Shown: positions 34,808 to 44,163, counted from the stretch's first letter. The stretch is 64,000 nt of DNA from an uncultured Anaerofilum sp. (GCA_944385935.1 CALWZC010000006.1:81769-145768); one strand, 5' to 3'. Made by a program: numbers and translations. The notes: generated by a model from the letters alone, not told the origin.

Positions 34808-35446
34808 TTATTCTTGTGTATTTTCCAAATAGCCAAAGGGAACAATGCGCACAGCTTCCACCAGTTGGTCACGCATCCACATGGAGGTTGTGGTTTGCAG
34901 TTGGAAACCACAGCCAGGGTCTGTCATCCATTGTTCAGGAAGTCGACGAGGAAGGGCATTTTGAGCAAGCATACTCATAATAACACCCCCATGGGTAACA
35001 CATGCTGCCTGAGAAATGCCAGCTTTTATCATATATTCAAACATTTTTAGCAGGGTTTCGCTGCAACGCTTGTGAAATTCTAAAACAGGTTCTGCCCCTT
35101 GAGGGGTATATTTGTTTTGTGGGTTCATCCATTTTTGAAAGTTGGGGTCATTTTTTAGCTCTGCCATTGGTCGGCCTTCAAATTCCCCAAAATGGTTTTC
35201 ACGCAAATTTTCCAAAACCAATTTTTTGCTTGTAGGAAACAGTAGTTGGGCAGTTTGTTGTGCTCGTCGCAGAGGGGAAACAAACACAGTTTCTACTGTG
35301 GGATATACAAATTGTTGAGCAAGAGAAGCAAGGTCTTCTTTGCCCTCCTGACAAAGGGGAATGTCTGTGCCACCACCAGCGTAGATTCCATCCAGATTGG
35401 CTTGTGTAATGCCATGTCGAATCAGGTATAAGGTGTAATTTTTCAC
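34808..35446 (-). CDS. Histidine phosphatase family protein
   Basis: 212-residue member of the phosphoglycerate mutase/acid phosphatase superfamily. The phospho-acceptor motif LIRHGITQAN (His in RHG) is at the N-terminus. FVSPLRRAQQTAQLL supplies the second Arg, ENHFGEFEGRPMAEL the acid, and CVTHGGVIMSML the second catalytic His. Such proteins include CobC-like phosphatases and broad-specificity sugar phosphatases; which one this is cannot be told, and no cobalamin gene is near. AAGGAG lies before the ATG. Confidence 0.92.
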   Translation of the reverse strand: MKNYTLYLIRHGITQANLDGIYAGGGTDIPLCQEGKEDLASLAQQFVYPTVETVFVSPLRRAQQTAQLLFPTSKKLVLENLRENHFGEFEGRPMAELKNDPNFQKWMNPQNKYTPQGAEPVLEFHKRCSETLLKMFEYMIKAGISQAACVTHGGVIMSMLAQNALPRRLPEQWMTDPGCGFQLQTTTSMWMRDQLVEAVRIVPFGYLENTQE

Positions 35447-35678
35447 CCTAAAACTCCTTTCTTAAAACAAAAATGCAAGTTTTTCTATAAAATTTTATCC
35501 CAAAATGAATTGGTTGTAAACACTATATTTGGGAATGTACATAGGAAAATAGTCTATATCTTGTTTGCAAAAAAACAAAACAACAAAAACCGCCTTACAA
35601 CAGCAAAAAAGGGAAGTGTTTTGTGTATTTACAAAATGTTTTTGGTGATATATACTTTACAAGAAGTAAAAAAGATTT

Positions 35679-35687
35679 TGTTATAAT
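35679..35687 (+). promoter_or_regulatory. Extended -10 promoter of the XRE regulator
   Basis: TGTTATAAT is a perfect TGnTATAAT box, 40 bases before the ATG at 35728. Confidence 0.65.
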
Positions 35688-35727
35688 ATGCTATATATCA
35701 ACAAAAAATGAAAAGGAGAACACTGCC

Positions 35728-36414
35728 ATGGCATCGGATTTTCACCGCATTATTACCTTACTTCGTAAGGAAAGAGGAATTACTCAAAAACAAGCAGCCG
35801 CCGAATTGGGAGTTTCCCAAGCGTTGCTTTCTCACTATGAGAAGGGTATTCGAGAATGTGGATTGGATTTTGTTGTGCGAGTGGCAGACTATTACAACGT
35901 GTCCTGTGATTATCTACTAGGCCGCAGTGCCGACCGCAATGGCCTTACACTGAATATAGAAGATTTGCCAGAGGAAGAAGCTCGTGGAGATGGAAAATTC
36001 CGTGTGAGCGTTTTGCCTACCATGAACAAAAAGTTTATTTCCCATTCTCTTAATGTATTGTATGATAAACTTGCTATTTGTTCGGATAAAGGATTAGTAA
36101 CAGAAGTGAGCAATTATTTGATGATTGCTGTGTATAAGATGTTCCGCTTGATTTATACCTCCAATCCCAAAAATGTGGAGAGTATGTTCCGAGTTCCTGC
36201 CGGGGCCAGTGGTGGGTATTCCAATGCAGCTATGCTGCGAGCAGAGGCAAATGTTCAGGCCATTCTTGCTGGAGAAAATACCAGTGCAGGCAACGGAATA
36301 AAAGACACCACAGCCTTTGCGATGACCACAGCCAGCCTAGACAAAGAGTATCCTGTCTATTCCAAAAGCCTTTGGAGAGTTATCAAAGAATGTGAAGAAC
36401 GCATTTTGCAATAA
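35728..36414 (+). CDS. XRE-family transcriptional regulator
   Basis: 228 residues. The helix-turn-helix (about 6-65) reads IITLLRKERGITQKQAAAELGVSQALLSHYEKG and ends with DYLLGRSADRNG, typical of the XRE/Cro group in Firmicutes. The C-terminal about 150 residues are a separate helical domain that I do not recognise. AAAAGGAG precedes the ATG at 35728; a longer in-frame reading from upstream would run through the promoter and is unlikely. Stand-alone gene, ended by a bidirectional terminator. Confidence 0.9.
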   Translation: MASDFHRIITLLRKERGITQKQAAAELGVSQALLSHYEKGIRECGLDFVVRVADYYNVSCDYLLGRSADRNGLTLNIEDLPEEEARGDGKFRVSVLPTMNKKFISHSLNVLYDKLAICSDKGLVTEVSNYLMIAVYKMFRLIYTSNPKNVESMFRVPAGASGGYSNAAMLRAEANVQAILAGENTSAGNGIKDTTAFAMTTASLDKEYPVYSKSLWRVIKECEERILQ

Positions 36415-36445
36415 GCAGGTAGCCAAAAGAAAAACTACATAACAC

Positions 36446-36487
36446 AAAAAACTGCCGCTGAGAAAGCCTTCAGCGGCAGTTTTTTAT
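36446..36487. terminator. Bidirectional terminator
   Basis: AAAAAACTGCCGCTGA pairs with TCAGCGGCAGTTTTTT around loop GAAAGCCT. It separates the XRE gene from the convergent AbrB-type gene. Confidence 0.93.
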
Positions 36488-36500
36488 TTGAACTGTGTAT

Positions 36501-36746
36501 TTACTCAATTTCGCCAATCTCTTTGCGGCAAGCAGAGCAAATATTTCGGTCTTTGTAGAGCTTTACGTTATCGGTGCTTTTGCAGAAAATGCAGGCAGGC
36601 TCATACTTTCGCAGAATGATACTGTCGCCTTCTACATAAATTTCCAAAGAGGAATCCTTTTGGATATCTAACACTCGACGCAGCTCAATGGGCAGAACCA
36701 CACGACCTAAATGGTCGATTTTTCTTACAATGCCAGTAGATTTCAT
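36501..36746 (-). CDS. AbrB/SpoVT-family transition-state regulator
   Basis: 81-residue DNA-binding protein. The N-terminal swapped-hairpin AbrB domain is clear: MKSTGIVRKIDHLGRVVLPIE, then LDIQKDSSLEIYVEGDSIILRKY. The C-terminal part carries CIFCKS and ICSACRKE, two CxxC pairs likely to bind zinc, as in AbrB-like proteins of Clostridia. In spore formers such proteins repress stationary-phase genes until Spo0A acts. It has a consensus promoter upstream and lies downstream of trpS on the same strand. Confidence 0.95.
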   Translation of the reverse strand: MKSTGIVRKIDHLGRVVLPIELRRVLDIQKDSSLEIYVEGDSIILRKYEPACIFCKSTDNVKLYKDRNICSACRKEIGEIE

Positions 36747-36785
36747 AAAAGCCGCTCCTTAAATTTGAGAATGATTTTCAATGTT

Positions 36786-36814
36786 AGTATACCCTAGAAA
36801 AAAAAGAATGTCAA
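36786..36814 (-). promoter_or_regulatory. Sigma-A promoter of the AbrB-type gene
   Basis: On the minus strand TTGACA (36809-36814), 17-base spacer, TATACT (36786-36791), about 40 bases before the start codon. Confidence 0.88.
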
Positions 36815-36887
36815 TGTTTGGTAAAAAATGTCACAAAAAATACAAGAAAAAAATCCGATTTCATGATTCAGACCAAAAGCAGGCAAA

Positions 36888-37889
36888 TTAGAGCTGTAAG
36901 AAGCCCACCTTTTTATATACTTTTGCACAGGTTTTGGCGGCAATGTGGGCGGCGCGCTGGGCACCATCTTTCAACACATCGTCCAAATAGGTTTTATCCT
37001 CCAAAATTCTTTGGTATTCCTGTTGAATGGGATGAAATACAGAGATAACGCTCTCGGCTACTGCTAGTTTAAAATCTCCATATCCTTTGCCTGTAAATTC
37101 AGACTCAATGGAAGCAAAATCCTTTCCAGTGAATACACTGTAAATGCTCATTAGATTTGTTACACCGGGTTTACTCTCATCTGCACGAACAACCCCCTCG
37201 CTGTCGGTAACAGCGCGCTTGCATTTACGGCGGATAGTATCAGGGTCATCCAACATTAAAATAAAGCTGTTTGCATTGGTGTCGGATTTGCTCATCTTTT
37301 TCTCTGGCTCTTGCAGGCTCATAATGCGAGCACCAGTTTTGGGAATATAGGGGTCAGGTACAGTAAAGGTATCGCTGTAGGCGTTGTTGAAGCGGACAGC
37401 AATGTTTCTTGCAAGTTCCAGATGTTGTTTCTGGTCTGCTCCCACAGGAACAAGGTCTGCATTGTATACCAGAATATCTGCTGCCATTAAAACCGGATAG
37501 GTGAACAAGCCAGCATTTACATTGTCGGCATGACGAGCACTTTTGTCTTTAAACTGGGTCATGCGAGAAAGCTCGCCAAATTGGGTATTGCAGGCAAGTA
37601 CCCATGCCAACTCTGCATGGGCAGGTACATGGCTTTGTACAAATAAAATGCTTTTTTGGGGGTCGATGCCACAAGCCAACAGTAAGGCGGCTGCCTCACG
37701 GGTTTGACGGCGTAGGTCGGCAGGGGTTTGGCGCACTGTAATTGCGTGCATATTTGCCACCATGTACAGGCACTCGTATTCCTGCTGGAGCAATCCCCAG
37801 TTGCGCACAGCACCAATGTAATTCCCCAAAGTAAAGGTGCCTGTGGGCTGGATACCGCTGAGAATACGCTTTTTTGCAGAAACTTCCAT
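36888..37889 (-). CDS. trpS: Tryptophanyl-tRNA synthetase
   Basis: Class I synthetase charging tRNA-Trp, 333 residues. The HIGH-type motif appears as PTGTFTLGNYIGA (about 16-28), KMSKS is in EKKMSKSDTN, and GADQKQHLELAR is the conserved signature between them. CAAAGGAG precedes the ATG. A consensus promoter lies 40-70 bases upstream, after text that looks like a T-box but cannot work as one for this gene. Confidence 0.97.
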   Translation of the reverse strand: MEVSAKKRILSGIQPTGTFTLGNYIGAVRNWGLLQQEYECLYMVANMHAITVRQTPADLRRQTREAAALLLACGIDPQKSILFVQSHVPAHAELAWVLACNTQFGELSRMTQFKDKSARHADNVNAGLFTYPVLMAADILVYNADLVPVGADQKQHLELARNIAVRFNNAYSDTFTVPDPYIPKTGARIMSLQEPEKKMSKSDTNANSFILMLDDPDTIRRKCKRAVTDSEGVVRADESKPGVTNLMSIYSVFTGKDFASIESEFTGKGYGDFKLAVAESVISVFHPIQQEYQRILEDKTYLDDVLKDGAQRAAHIAAKTCAKVYKKVGFLQL

Positions 37890-37930
37890 AATTGGTTCTC
37901 CTTTGGCAAAGGTATTGAAATATAATCCTT

Positions 37931-37959
37931 ATCATACCACACACGACATGGTTTCGCAA
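37931..37959 (-). promoter_or_regulatory. Sigma-A promoter of trpS
   Basis: On the minus strand TTGCGA (37954-37959), 17-base spacer, TATGAT (37931-37936). The expected start is about 35 bases before the trpS ATG, leaving no room for a riboswitch. Confidence 0.75.
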
Positions 37960-38093
37960 CGGCGAAAGGATGCGGGATAAAAAGGAAAGGGACGATACAT
38001 CCAAAAGGGATGCTGTTTCAGGCGAAACACCTGTTGTGCCACCTTTCGCAAGAAACTGAGTATATGCTGTAGAGGAAAGGATGTGGACAAGCC

Positions 38094-40367
38094 ATGATGA
38101 CCAAAACCGGCGTGGAAACAAAAAAAACCGGAATTTCCATAAAACCAAAAACTCCTGTTGTGGAGGGCATACTGTGGGCAGTTGTAGGAGCAATGGCCGC
38201 TTTTGGCCAACTACTCAGTGGAATGTATCCTTTTGGGGTGGCACTTGCAATGGGCTTGAATGCGCCCTATGCTTTGTTAGCAGCAGCAGGGGCAGCCGTG
38301 GGCTATGGAATTGCTTTACCGGGTATAGAAAGTCCTCGCTATTTAGGAGCACTGGCGGCTGTGGTGGCAGTGCGATTATTAGCAAAAGGAAAAGCGGAAA
38401 ATAAAAATAGTGTTGTGCCGGGAATGATTGCGGGAGCAGGAACCCTAGTGGTGGTACAAATGATGCTTACCTTTGCAAAGGTAAGCACACCATCACAGAT
38501 GTTGTTTTCTGCAAGTGAAGCAATTTTGTGTGTAGGTTTATCCTTGGCAGTGTGGGCTGTTTGGTCCTTTCCCCTGGGAACCCCCGGCAAAGAATTGGGC
38601 AGTTTGGTGGTGTTTGGTGCCATTACAGCAGCATTACAGCCTTTTCGATTAGGGGTGTTACAGCCTGCATGGATTTTTCCGCCGGTTTTTTTATTGGTGG
38701 AAGGCTGGCGTGCAAGGCGAAATAGAATGATGCCCGCCGCCATTGCTGCGGCAGTGGCCATTGCTGCCAGTAATCCCCAGCAAGCCTTTGCAGGTGCTTT
38801 TGTGGCACTAGGGGCGTTGGCGGCAGGGTTTCTCCCCGGAGAACGGATAGGAATGGCTTTGGTATATTTTACAGCGGGATGTCTGGGAGCAGCCGCAGCA
38901 CCAGATGCCCTTTCTGCCATTGAAATGCTGGCAAGCAGTGGATTGGCTATGGTGGTTTTTGCCTTAATTCCAAGGCAGTGGATGGCGGTTCCACCCAGTC
39001 CACCAAACTTAAATCAAGGACAGTTTCAGGCAGCCATGCGGTTGTCTGCTTTGGCCTCTGCACTGGAGGCTGTGGGAGAAACAGTGCAGCAGGTAGTAGA
39101 GCGTTTACCCACTCCCGGGGAAGGGTACAACTGGGTTACAGACCGTGTAGCAGAACAAGTATGCCGCCGTTGTGGACGCTGTGGAGAGTGCTGGGGAGAG
39201 CACTTCAGTGATACAGTAGAGGGGTTATGGAAGTTAAAACCTTTTTTAGAGCAGGAAGGAAGTGTTTCAGTAAGTCAGTTGCCCCACGAACTCCGCCGGT
39301 GCCAACAGCCAGCAGCTTTGTGTGATAGCCTTGGGAGAAGCTATGCTTTGTTGCAAGGAAGAAGGGCAGCCGCAGCCCAAAGCAAAGCCATGCGAGGGGC
39401 ATTGTGTGAACAGTTTGGTGCAGTGGCAGGGGCTTTGGCATCCATTGGAACCCAGTTGGGAGCAGGAGAAGCGGAAAATCAGCCAGCACAAAAACGAGTT
39501 ACAGAGCTATTGTGGGATTTGGGTCTTTGCCCCGCTCGTGTAACTGTGACCAATGACCGCATGGGTAGAACACGGGTGAGTGTTCTTATAAGAAGGACAA
39601 TTTTGGATTTGCAGGAGCAGGAACAAATCTCTCAAGAAATAGGCCATTGTTGCAAAACACTCTTTGAGTTGCCTCATTTGACCAATGACGGGGCATTTAC
39701 TCAGATGGAATTTGCAGAAAAGGCCATGTATTCCCCAGAATGTTTTGAGTGCTCCTTATCAGCAAAGGAGGGAGAGTTTTGCGGTGACCATGCAGAGCAT
39801 TTTTGTGATACACAAGGCAATTTGCATATGATTTTGTGTGATGGAATGGGTACAGGAAAGCCAGCCGCTTTGGATGGAGCATTAGCCGCCAGCTTGACGG
39901 CTCGACTAGTAGAGGCAGGCTTTGAAGGAGAACAGGCCGCCCGTTTGGTCAATGTGGCGTTGGAACTAAAAAGTGATGAGGACTCTGCGGCGGCTTTGGA
40001 TATAGCAACCATTGACCTGTATACAGGACAGCTAAAATTATTTAAAGCAGGAGGTGCAGTGAGCTTTTTGGTGCGAAAAGGGCAAATTCGCCGGTTGGAA
40101 GGAAGCAGTCTACCAGTAGGAATTTTAGGCGGTGTTGTAGGGGGATGCCATCAAGTGCCTTTGTACGAAAAGGATGTGCTGGTATTGTGCAGTGATGGAG
40201 CATTAACAGCAGGAGAAGATTGGATGGAGGCACAACTATCCTCCTATTGGCCCATGGAACCAAAGGAATTGGCAGAAACTTTGGCAAAGAAGGCAGCAGC
40301 TTGCAACTCAGGGCACCCCGATGATGTAACTGTGCAGGTAATGCGAATGCAGCGAAGCAAACTATAA
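38094..40367 (+). CDS. spoIIE: Stage II sporulation protein E
   Basis: Membrane-bound PP2C-type phosphatase that dephosphorylates SpoIIAA to switch on sigma-F in the forespore. The 757 residues have about ten TM helices (24-310), a central regulatory domain with clustered cysteines (VCRRCGRCGECWGEHF), and a C-terminal PP2C domain. That domain has the metal motif ILCDGMGTGKPA, LDIATIDLYTGQLKLFKAGG, and VLVLCSDGAL. Two adjacent ATGs (38094, 38097) can both serve as start. Its presence marks the organism as capable of sporulation. Divergent from trpS; I see no clear 0A box. Confidence 0.95.
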   Translation: MMTKTGVETKKTGISIKPKTPVVEGILWAVVGAMAAFGQLLSGMYPFGVALAMGLNAPYALLAAAGAAVGYGIALPGIESPRYLGALAAVVAVRLLAKGKAENKNSVVPGMIAGAGTLVVVQMMLTFAKVSTPSQMLFSASEAILCVGLSLAVWAVWSFPLGTPGKELGSLVVFGAITAALQPFRLGVLQPAWIFPPVFLLVEGWRARRNRMMPAAIAAAVAIAASNPQQAFAGAFVALGALAAGFLPGERIGMALVYFTAGCLGAAAAPDALSAIEMLASSGLAMVVFALIPRQWMAVPPSPPNLNQGQFQAAMRLSALASALEAVGETVQQVVERLPTPGEGYNWVTDRVAEQVCRRCGRCGECWGEHFSDTVEGLWKLKPFLEQEGSVSVSQLPHELRRCQQPAALCDSLGRSYALLQGRRAAAAQSKAMRGALCEQFGAVAGALASIGTQLGAGEAENQPAQKRVTELLWDLGLCPARVTVTNDRMGRTRVSVLIRRTILDLQEQEQISQEIGHCCKTLFELPHLTNDGAFTQMEFAEKAMYSPECFECSLSAKEGEFCGDHAEHFCDTQGNLHMILCDGMGTGKPAALDGALAASLTARLVEAGFEGEQAARLVNVALELKSDEDSAAALDIATIDLYTGQLKLFKAGGAVSFLVRKGQIRRLEGSSLPVGILGGVVGGCHQVPLYEKDVLVLCSDGALTAGEDWMEAQLSSYWPMEPKELAETLAKKAAACNSGHPDDVTVQVMRMQRSKL

Positions 40368-40429
40368 ATAGCCATATATTTCCACACATTCTTCACCATT
40401 TCCACCCTTTGTATTCACAAATAGGACAT

Positions 40430-40475
40430 AAAATTGTAACCGATTTGAAAAACAAATTTTTTGGTTTGCAATTTT
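40430..40475. promoter_or_regulatory. Long imperfect palindrome upstream of the exporter operon
   Basis: AAAATTG...ACC...ATTTG-AAAAA-CAAAT...GGT...CAATTTT forms a nested dyad 32 bases before the adaptor gene. It could be a regulator site or an RNA hairpin; there is no T run typical of a terminator. Confidence 0.35.
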
Positions 40476-40506
40476 AAAAGAAGAAAGTAAGAGGAGAAAT
40501 GATGGT

Positions 40507-42096
40507 ATGAAAGAAGGCGTACACAACTGGTTTCGTCGGCCTTTGGTGCGGAAATTGTTGGCAGCGGTGGTGGTATTGGCACTGGTTGCAGCAGGGGCAG
40601 TATGGTGGATGAATAAAAAGAATGCCCAAGCCCCTATATTAACCAACCGTATCCGAACCACAAGGCTGCAAAAAACCAGCCTGAATGAATCAGTTATTGC
40701 AGATGGAACCATTCAAAGCAGCAACACTTCTACTGTTACTACCGACCAAAAATATGCAGTAAAAGAAATTTTAGTTAATGTGGGGGATACCGTACAAGAA
40801 GGAGATGTTATTTGTATATTAGATACCACCGAATTGGAGGACAGTATAGCAAAACTACAAAATAATTTGGCAGATGAAACTGCTACTGCAAACTCTCAGG
40901 TAAACAATGCAAATACCCAACTTACCAGTGCCACCGATGACGCTCTGGCACAAGAAAGTGTATTGACAGATGCCCAAAATGCCTTGGCAGCCTTGGAAAG
41001 CAGTTGGCAAGCAGCACAAGCAGCCGTTGCGCCCTATCTGCAAAATTACGCCACGGCACAAAACGTATTGCAGCAAAGGGGTGTGACTTTAACTACCTTG
41101 CAGGCACAAGGTGCAAGCGAAGAAATCATTGCTACTGCACAAGCAGACTATGACGCAGCAAATGAAGCAGCAAAACAAAGCCAACAGCAACTGGAACAGG
41201 CAAAACAGCAGTGCAACTATGAAAGTTTGCAGCAGCAGTATCAGCAAGCACAGCAAACCTATTCCCAAGCAAGGCAACAATTGGACCAGTTAGAATCCGC
41301 AGTAGAACAGGCAGGGGAACAATTGGAAACCAGCCAGAAAAATGCAGAAAAAGCAGGGGAAAGTGATGAACTAGAACAACTCCAAAGCCAGCTAGAAAAG
41401 TGCACTCTGCGAGCAACTACCAGCGGAAAAATTACCCAAATCAATGCTACAGTAGGAAGTGCTGTAAATGGTTCGGCAGCGGTCATTCAAGATACTGGTG
41501 CCTTGGAATTGGCAATCACCATTCCAGAGTATGACATCGCAGATGTACAAGTGGGAATGCAGGTGAAAATTACCACCGATTCCACTGATAAAGAGATTGC
41601 AGGAACTCTTTCTCAAATTTCCCCTGTGGCAGGAGAAAACGGATTTGATGCGGTAGTTTCTATCGCAGATTCCACAGGGCTGTATATTGGAACAAATGCA
41701 ACAGCAGAGATTGTGCAATCTACAATAGATGATGTATTTGTAGTTCCAATTGATGCTGTGGAAGAACAAGAAGATGGAAGTCAGGTCATTTATCTTGCTT
41801 CTACGGATGAAAATGGAGAACAAACCTTCTCCCCCATTCCCGTTACATTGGGCAGTCAAAATGATTACTATGTGGAGGTGAGTGGTGACCAGTTACAAGA
41901 AGGCATGGAAATTCGGGCAAGTGTTCTGGAAGAGGAACAACAAGCAAGCCAGCAAATGGAAATGATGCCCGGCGGTATGATGGGTGGCGGAATGCAGGGA
42001 GGCCGTCCCAGTGAAATGGGCTCCACAACCGTTGTAATAGGCTCTGATGAGGAGCGACCAGAAAGACCCACCAAGGGGGGAGGAGCACAAGGATGA
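40507..42096 (+). CDS. Membrane fusion/adaptor protein of an ABC exporter (YknX/MacA-like)
   Basis: 529-residue adaptor with one N-terminal TM helix (about 15-35). A lipoyl-like domain (AVKEILVNVGDTVQEGDVICILDTTELEDSI) is split by a long Ala/Gln-rich coiled coil (about 115-310). A beta-barrel follows (LRATTSGKITQINATVGSAV; VGMQVKITTD). The C-terminal tail is rich in Met and Gly (MEMMPGGMMGGGMQGG), unusual for the family and possibly metal-binding. There is no outer membrane partner, as in the Gram-positive YknXYZ system. Its stop overlaps the ATPase start (ATGA). Confidence 0.9.
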   Translation: MKEGVHNWFRRPLVRKLLAAVVVLALVAAGAVWWMNKKNAQAPILTNRIRTTRLQKTSLNESVIADGTIQSSNTSTVTTDQKYAVKEILVNVGDTVQEGDVICILDTTELEDSIAKLQNNLADETATANSQVNNANTQLTSATDDALAQESVLTDAQNALAALESSWQAAQAAVAPYLQNYATAQNVLQQRGVTLTTLQAQGASEEIIATAQADYDAANEAAKQSQQQLEQAKQQCNYESLQQQYQQAQQTYSQARQQLDQLESAVEQAGEQLETSQKNAEKAGESDELEQLQSQLEKCTLRATTSGKITQINATVGSAVNGSAAVIQDTGALELAITIPEYDIADVQVGMQVKITTDSTDKEIAGTLSQISPVAGENGFDAVVSIADSTGLYIGTNATAEIVQSTIDDVFVVPIDAVEEQEDGSQVIYLASTDENGEQTFSPIPVTLGSQNDYYVEVSGDQLQEGMEIRASVLEEEQQASQQMEMMPGGMMGGGMQGGRPSEMGSTTVVIGSDEERPERPTKGGGAQG

Positions 42097-42803
42097 GCAC
42101 CCCCATGATTGAGATGCATGGCATTGTAAAAACCTACTTTGAGGGAAAACCAAACGCATTGGAAATTTTGCACGGCATTGATTTGGTGGTGCAACCGGGG
42201 GAGTTTGTGTCCATTGTAGGGGAAAGCGGCAGTGGAAAATCCACCTTGATGAACCTCATTGGAGCATTGGACAGACCTTCAAAAGGCAGCTATCGGCTGG
42301 ATGGTGTGGATGTTTCCCACGCCTCCGACCGTCAGCTTTCGGAAATTCGCAACCGAAAAATTGGGTTTGTATTTCAGAATTTCAATTTAATTGGTCGCTC
42401 CAATGCACAGAAAAATGTGGAATTACCTCTGCTGTATGCAGGTGTGCCTGCAAGAGAGCGAAGCCGACGAGCAAAAGAATTGTTGGAACTGGTAGGCATG
42501 GGGCAGCGTAGCCGCCACAAGCCAGCAGAATTGTCTGGCGGACAAAAACAACGTGTTGCCATTGCCCGTGCTCTTGCCTGTGAGGCACCTCTATTACTTG
42601 CAGATGAGCCTACTGGTGCTTTGGATACTGCCACCAGTCGAACGGTTATGGATTTATTCCATCGCTTACATAAGGAGCAAGGCAAAACTATTGTTTTAAT
42701 TACCCATAGCCCCCAACTTGCAGCAGAAACAGAACGAGTTATCACATTGATGGATGGCTGTATTGTGGGAGAGGAAAAAGGGGGTGCCTACCATGATGGA
42801 TAA
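42093..42803 (+). CDS. ABC exporter ATP-binding protein (YknY/MacB-type)
   Basis: 236-residue ATPase of the MacB/LolD group: Walker A GESGSGKST (43-51), the group's QNFNLIGRSNAQKNVELPL segment, signature LSGGQKQRVAIARAL, and Walker B LLLADEPTGALD. These ATPases drive mechanotransmission through FtsX-fold permeases rather than moving substrate through a TM pore. Coupled to the adaptor by a 4-base overlap and to the permease by an 11-base overlap. Confidence 0.94.
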   Translation: MSTPMIEMHGIVKTYFEGKPNALEILHGIDLVVQPGEFVSIVGESGSGKSTLMNLIGALDRPSKGSYRLDGVDVSHASDRQLSEIRNRKIGFVFQNFNLIGRSNAQKNVELPLLYAGVPARERSRRAKELLELVGMGQRSRHKPAELSGGQKQRVAIARALACEAPLLLADEPTGALDTATSRTVMDLFHRLHKEQGKTIVLITHSPQLAAETERVITLMDGCIVGEEKGGAYHDG

Positions 42804-44040
42804 TATCCGGTTGGCATTTGCAAGCCTTTTTGCCAACAAATTGAGAGCATTACTAACCATGCTGGGCATTATCATTGGCATTGGTGCGGTGATTGGTATT
42901 GTAACAGTGGGCGACTCTCTTACAGGTTCCATCACAGACAGCATGAACAGTATGGGGGCTTCCAACATTACTGTGAGTTTGCAGAGAAAGAGCAGTACAG
43001 ACCAAGGAGCCTTGTTGTTTGGGCGTAGCAACCCAGAGGCAAAGGACTTGATAACCCCCACTATGATTGAAGAATACAAAAGTCAATTTGGCGACCAAAT
43101 AGATACCATTGCACTAAGCCGGCAAATGGGAAGCGGTCAAGTGGAGGTGGAAGAAAACAGTGCCAACATCACCATAACAGGGGTAAATGGGGATTATAAA
43201 ACCGTAGCAAACCCCACTATGCTCTATGGGCGATTTGTACAGGACAGCGACAACCAGAGAATGTTGGCAGTGGTCAGTGATGTGTTTGTAGAGGAGATTT
43301 TTCCGGGACAGCAAAATGTGCTAGGAGAGTCTTTTGATGTGGTAGTAAATAATGCCATTTTGCGTTTTTACATTGTAGGGGTATATGAATACCAAAGTGA
43401 AGGCATGATTAGCATGGATAATAGTGACCCTGTAACCACTGCCTACATTCCTGTTGAGGCTGCAAGAAAGCTACTGGGAGAAAGCGAAGGGTACCAGAGT
43501 TTGACTGTGGTAGGAGCCTCAGGGCAGGATAATACTGCTTTGATGGAACAGACAGAGGACTTTTTTGCCAGCTATTATACCCATAACAATTCCTACACCA
43601 TTGCTGCCAGCAGCTTGGAATCTATGATGTCCACCTTGACTGAAATGCTGGATACCATAAAGTTGGCAGTGGCTGCCATTGCTGCCATTAGCTTGTTGGT
43701 AGGTGGCATCGGTGTAATGAATATTATGTTGGTGTCCATTACAGAACGAACAAGGGAAATTGGTGTGCGTAAGGCATTGGGTGCACCAAACAGTGCCATT
43801 CGGGTACAATTTATCACAGAATCGGTGGTTATCTGCTTGGCAGGTGGTGCATTGGGAATTGCCGTGGGCATTGCTTTGGGTGCATGGGGTGCCGGAATGT
43901 TAGGATATCCAGCTCGCCCCAGTATAACAGCTATTGCCATAGCCGTTGGTTTTTCTATGGCTATTGGGGTGTTCTTTGGCTATTACCCTGCCAACAAAGC
44001 GGCAAAATTAGACCCCATTGAAGCCCTGCGCTATGAATAA
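42793..44040 (+). CDS. ABC exporter permease with FtsX fold (YknZ/MacB-type)
   Basis: 415 residues: TM1 at about 20-42, a large extracytoplasmic domain (about 45-285), then three TM helices around VGGIGVMNIMLVSITERTRE and the final GYYPANKAAKLDPIEALRYE, both hallmarks of MacB-type permeases. Two adjacent ATGs (42793, 42796) follow AAAGGGGGTG. With the adaptor and ATPase it forms a complete three-part exporter. In Bacillus the related YknXYZ protects against a peptide toxin; the substrate here is unknown. Confidence 0.94.
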   Translation: MMDNIRLAFASLFANKLRALLTMLGIIIGIGAVIGIVTVGDSLTGSITDSMNSMGASNITVSLQRKSSTDQGALLFGRSNPEAKDLITPTMIEEYKSQFGDQIDTIALSRQMGSGQVEVEENSANITITGVNGDYKTVANPTMLYGRFVQDSDNQRMLAVVSDVFVEEIFPGQQNVLGESFDVVVNNAILRFYIVGVYEYQSEGMISMDNSDPVTTAYIPVEAARKLLGESEGYQSLTVVGASGQDNTALMEQTEDFFASYYTHNNSYTIAASSLESMMSTLTEMLDTIKLAVAAIAAISLLVGGIGVMNIMLVSITERTREIGVRKALGAPNSAIRVQFITESVVICLAGGALGIAVGIALGAWGAGMLGYPARPSITAIAIAVGFSMAIGVFFGYYPANKAAKLDPIEALRYE

Positions 44041-44068
44041 ACAATGCCCCATGGGAACTGGGAAAGCA

Positions 44069-44097
44069 TTGACTTTCGGTGTTGCGTGCTTTATTAT
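44069..44097 (+). promoter_or_regulatory. Sigma-A promoter of glyS
   Basis: TTGACT (44069-44074), 17-base spacer, TATTAT (44092-44097), about 60 bases before the glyS ATG at 44164. No T-box leader is present between them. Confidence 0.8.
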
Positions 44098-44163
44098 AAA
44101 AAGCAAGACTGGCAGCCGGTGGGCTGGCTGAGGAACAAACCGAAAAGGGGAGCCGAAATCGAA

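Noticed and set aside
37980..38060. T-box-like text on the minus strand upstream of trpS (AAGGTGGCACAACAG followed later by CGTCCCTTTCC)
   Set aside because: A consensus promoter for trpS (37931-37959) lies downstream of it, so it would not be in the transcript. There is also too little room for a stem I with a Trp specifier before spoIIE begins.
41111..41293. Repeat-like CAG/CAA stretch in the adaptor gene, considered as a DNA repeat
   Set aside because: It simply encodes the Gln/Ala-rich coiled coil of the adaptor in the correct frame.
44041..44068. Weak dyad (AATGCCCC...GGGAAAGCATT) after the exporter operon, considered as a terminator
   Set aside because: It has no T run, and its stem is interrupted and overlaps the -35 region of glyS.
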